DNA from: Planctomycetaceae bacterium | GTDB taxonomy: Bacteria; Planctomycetota; Planctomycetia; Pirellulales; Pirellulaceae | Reading direction: 5' to 3' | Length of the DNA stretch: 8,042 nucleotides | Assembly (NCBI GenBank): GCA_003455945.1 | Contig: DMPQ01000330.1 | Location: 25,688-33,729, forward strand | Shown here: piece after piece, positions 7,138 through 8,042 of the stretch | Numbering within the stretch: position 1 is the stretch's first letter | How the letters are laid out: each line of letters begins with the position of its first letter | The notes under the pieces: generated by a model | Database searches by the model: none | What the model was told of the DNA's origin: nothing | The model's input: the letters and a program-made list of their open reading frames with translations, nothing else | Made by a program: the position numbers and the translations under genes

Positions 7138-7167
7138 ATGCTAGCGCAGGTCGAATGGTCGAGTCAA
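7138..7167 (-). promoter_or_regulatory. Candidate promoter of the DUF1549/DUF1553-DUF1501 operon
   Basis: On the minus strand TTGACT (7167-7162) and TAGCAT (7143-7138) are separated by 18 bp. This gives five of six and four of six matches to the sigma70-type boxes, just past the rsfS hairpin. Transcription would start near 7131. The -10 box is imperfect, so this is a moderate call. Confidence 0.4.
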
Positions 7168-7176
7168 TCTCGTCGG

Positions 7177-7220
7177 GCTGTCGACGGGGGAAATCCCGGC
7201 TCGTTCGACCGTCGATCAGC
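7177..7220 (-). terminator. Hairpin overlapping the rsfS stop codon, candidate terminator
   Basis: GCTG-TCGACGG (7177-7187) pairs with CCGTCGA-T-CAGC (7209-7220): 11 bp with one bulged base. The 21-nt loop contains a smaller GGG/CCC stem. The right arm includes the rsfS stop codon, which also lies in a separate 16-bp perfect palindrome, TCGATCAGCTGATCGA (7212-7227). No U-tract follows, so termination is inferred from position and stem strength only. Confidence 0.4.
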
Positions 7221-7671
7221 TGATCGATTCGGCCGGGACGATTCCGGTCAGGTCGACCTTGGACGCGTCGGCCCAGAGATTCTCGAGGCTGTAGAACGCC
7301 CGCGTCTCGTCGTCGAACAGATGAACGATGATCGTTCCGAAGTCCTGCACGATCCAACGGCTGTCTTCGAGTCCGGCGATGCTCAGACGCTTCTCGCCAT
7401 GCTCCTTCTCGAGCACGCGTTCGATCTCGTCGGCGATCGCCCGCAGCTGACGGCCGCTTGTTCCGGTGGCGATGACGTGATAGTCGAAGAGCGCCGTCAG
7501 GCGAGTCATGTCGAGGACCACGATCTTCCGACCGAGGTTCTCCGCGATCGTCGCGGCCGCGGCGAGCGCCAGTCGGCGACTCCGATCCGGGTTCGCCCGC
7601 CCCACGCTGCCGCGCGACGAGGATTCGGAATCGGAGGAGTTCGAGGGATCGGCGGGGGCGGACTCGGACAC
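7216..7671 (-). CDS. rsfS: Ribosomal silencing factor RsfS (Iojap/RsfS family)
   Basis: RsfS binds ribosomal protein uL14 on the large subunit and blocks joining with the small subunit, lowering translation when nutrients are short. From the chosen start the protein has 151 residues. Residues 34-145 are the family domain: LALAAAATIAENLGRKIVVLDM (34-55, giving the helix and first strand), LTALFDYHVIATG (58-70), SGRQLRAIADEIE (72-84), KRLSIAGLEDSRWIVQDFG (94-112), IIVHLFDDETRAFYSLENLW (114-133). Residues 1-33 are Ser-rich and acidic, then Arg-rich; this tail is not part of the domain. No ATG lies upstream of the domain. GTG 7671 has GGAG 10 bases upstream and is preferred; TTG 7689 in frame would add six residues. 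A strong promoter candidate sits directly upstream. The gene appears monocistronic here; its frequent neighbour nadD is not visible. Confidence 0.94.
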   Translation of the reverse strand: MSESAPADPSNSSDSESSSRGSVGRANPDRSRRLALAAAATIAENLGRKIVVLDMTRLTALFDYHVIATGTSGRQLRAIADEIERVLEKEHGEKRLSIAGLEDSRWIVQDFGTIIVHLFDDETRAFYSLENLWADASKVDLTGIVPAESIS

Positions 7672-7733
7672 GCTACGGAAGCTCCGCAAGTCGGACGAGA
7701 GATCGGGCGAGCCCCGATCGAAAGCAACCAGGG

Positions 7734-7762
7734 ATTGTAGTCGCCCGAGTTCGGGATGTCAG
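7734..7762 (-). promoter_or_regulatory. Candidate sigma70-type promoter of rsfS
   Basis: On the minus strand CTGACA (7762-7757) and TACAAT (7739-7734) are 17 bp apart; each box matches the consensus at five of six positions. Transcription would start near 7727, giving a leader of about 56 nt to GTG 7671. An inverted repeat, CCCGA-GT-TCGGG (7744-7755), lies in the spacer. A second, GCACG-CCC-CGTGC (7762-7774), abuts the -35 box; either could be an operator. Confidence 0.6.
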
Positions 7763-7795
7763 CACGCCCCGTGCCTCGATCGGAAAAGCGTCACC

Positions 7796-7836
7796 TCGAC
7801 GTGGGCCCGCGTCGTCCCCGACGCGCGGCCGTGCGA
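7796..7836. repeat. 41-bp direct repeat, copy 1
   Basis: This matches copy 2 (7991-8031) at 39 of 41 positions in the same orientation. The core CGCGTCG-TCCC-CGACGCG (7808-7825) is a perfect hairpin. In this copy the stem can extend by four more pairs (GGCC with GGCC) across one bulged base. The form resembles dispersed intergenic palindromic elements. Confidence 0.7.
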
Positions 7837-7990
7837 TGTCGATCGTTCACGTAACTTCGGAGCGTGCTCGATGTCGATGTCGCACACCCTCGGCTCGGGA
7901 CGAGCGGTGGCCACGCCGGGGCGACGTCGTTGACGGGGCTGATCCCGGCGCTTCGCTTCGGGCTGGTTGGGTCGGTCAGGAACCGTTGCG

Positions 7991-8031
7991 TCGATGTGGG
8001 CCCGCGTCGTCCCCGACGCGCAGCCGTGCGA
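7991..8031. repeat. 41-bp direct repeat, copy 2
   Basis: This lies exactly 195 bp from copy 1 and differs from it at two bases (7995 T for C, 8022 A for G). The core 7-bp hairpin is intact, but the second change disrupts the extended stem possible in copy 1. It ends 11 bp before the window edge, so further copies to the right cannot be excluded. Confidence 0.7.
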
Positions 8032-8042
8032 CCACGACCGCT

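Larger units (their letters stand above)
6834..7215. other. Intergenic region and probable long 5' leader of the DUF1549/DUF1553-DUF1501 operon
   Basis: This 382-bp gap holds no gene I can support. It contains, in the direction of transcription, a hairpin that overlaps the rsfS stop (7177-7220), a promoter candidate (7138-7167), a two-part hairpin (7091-7127), an 18-bp palindrome (6950-6967), a long bulged hairpin (6876-6913) and a good ribosome binding site (6842-6845). If the promoter is right, the leader is close to 300 nt. Confidence 0.55.
7672..8042. other. Region upstream of rsfS with direct repeats and promoter, no confident gene
   Basis: This 371-bp stretch to the right edge holds the rsfS promoter candidate and two 41-bp direct repeats. 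One minus-strand frame is open from the edge to a stop at 7791-7793 (83 codons). It is Arg/Thr/Pro/Ser-rich, resembles no family I know, and its third codon positions are only about 70% G or C, so I do not call it a gene. It could be the end of one beyond the edge. Confidence 0.5.

Noticed and set aside
7796..8031. CRISPR-like repeat-spacer-repeat
   Set aside because: There are only two copies, the 154-bp gap is far too long for a spacer, and no cas gene is present.
1..8042. Defence, secondary-metabolite or phage system
   Set aside because: No nuclease, methylase, toxin, integrase, synthase or phage structural motif appears in any supported gene.

Overview
The window is high-GC DNA (about two thirds G+C by eye) that most likely comes from a member of the Planctomycetota. 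The strongest reason is the adjacent pair of a DUF1549/DUF1553 protein with a CxxCH motif and a Tat-exported DUF1501 protein, a pairing typical of that phylum. Finer placement is not possible from this sequence. All five genes I can support lie on the minus strand, so transcription runs from right to left. The many long plus-strand reading frames are shadows produced by the GC bias.

Right to left: bases 7672-8042 carry no confident gene. They hold two near-identical 41-bp direct repeats, each with an internal hairpin, and a near-consensus sigma70-type promoter. That promoter faces rsfS (7216-7671), the ribosomal silencing factor of the RsfS/Iojap family, whose stop codon lies in a strong inverted repeat. 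Bases 6834-7215 hold a second promoter candidate and what would be a leader of about 300 nt with three hairpins. Then come a 996-residue DUF1549/DUF1553 protein (3843-6833) and a DUF1501 protein (2451-3755), 87 bp apart and probably one operon. A 366-bp gap with a 9-bp-stem hairpin follows. Next is an exported bactofilin-like beta-helix protein with a multi-pass membrane domain (741-2084). Last is panB, cut by the left edge (1-599), the first enzyme of pantothenate and coenzyme A synthesis.

The two housekeeping genes (panB, rsfS) flank a block of three genes for exported or envelope proteins. The DUF1549/DUF1553 and DUF1501 products are expected to act outside the cytoplasm and perhaps together, but the precise biochemistry of these families is not established. 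The beta-helix membrane protein is a separate transcription unit and is not obviously linked to them.

I see no defence system, CRISPR array, transposase, tRNA or rRNA. The features most worth a second look are a coiled coil of about 375 residues that splits the DUF1553 region, the structured leader of that operon, the right-edge direct repeats (whose two differences are synonymous in one open frame), the exported bactofilin-like architecture, and a very strong excess of the hexamer CGATCG.
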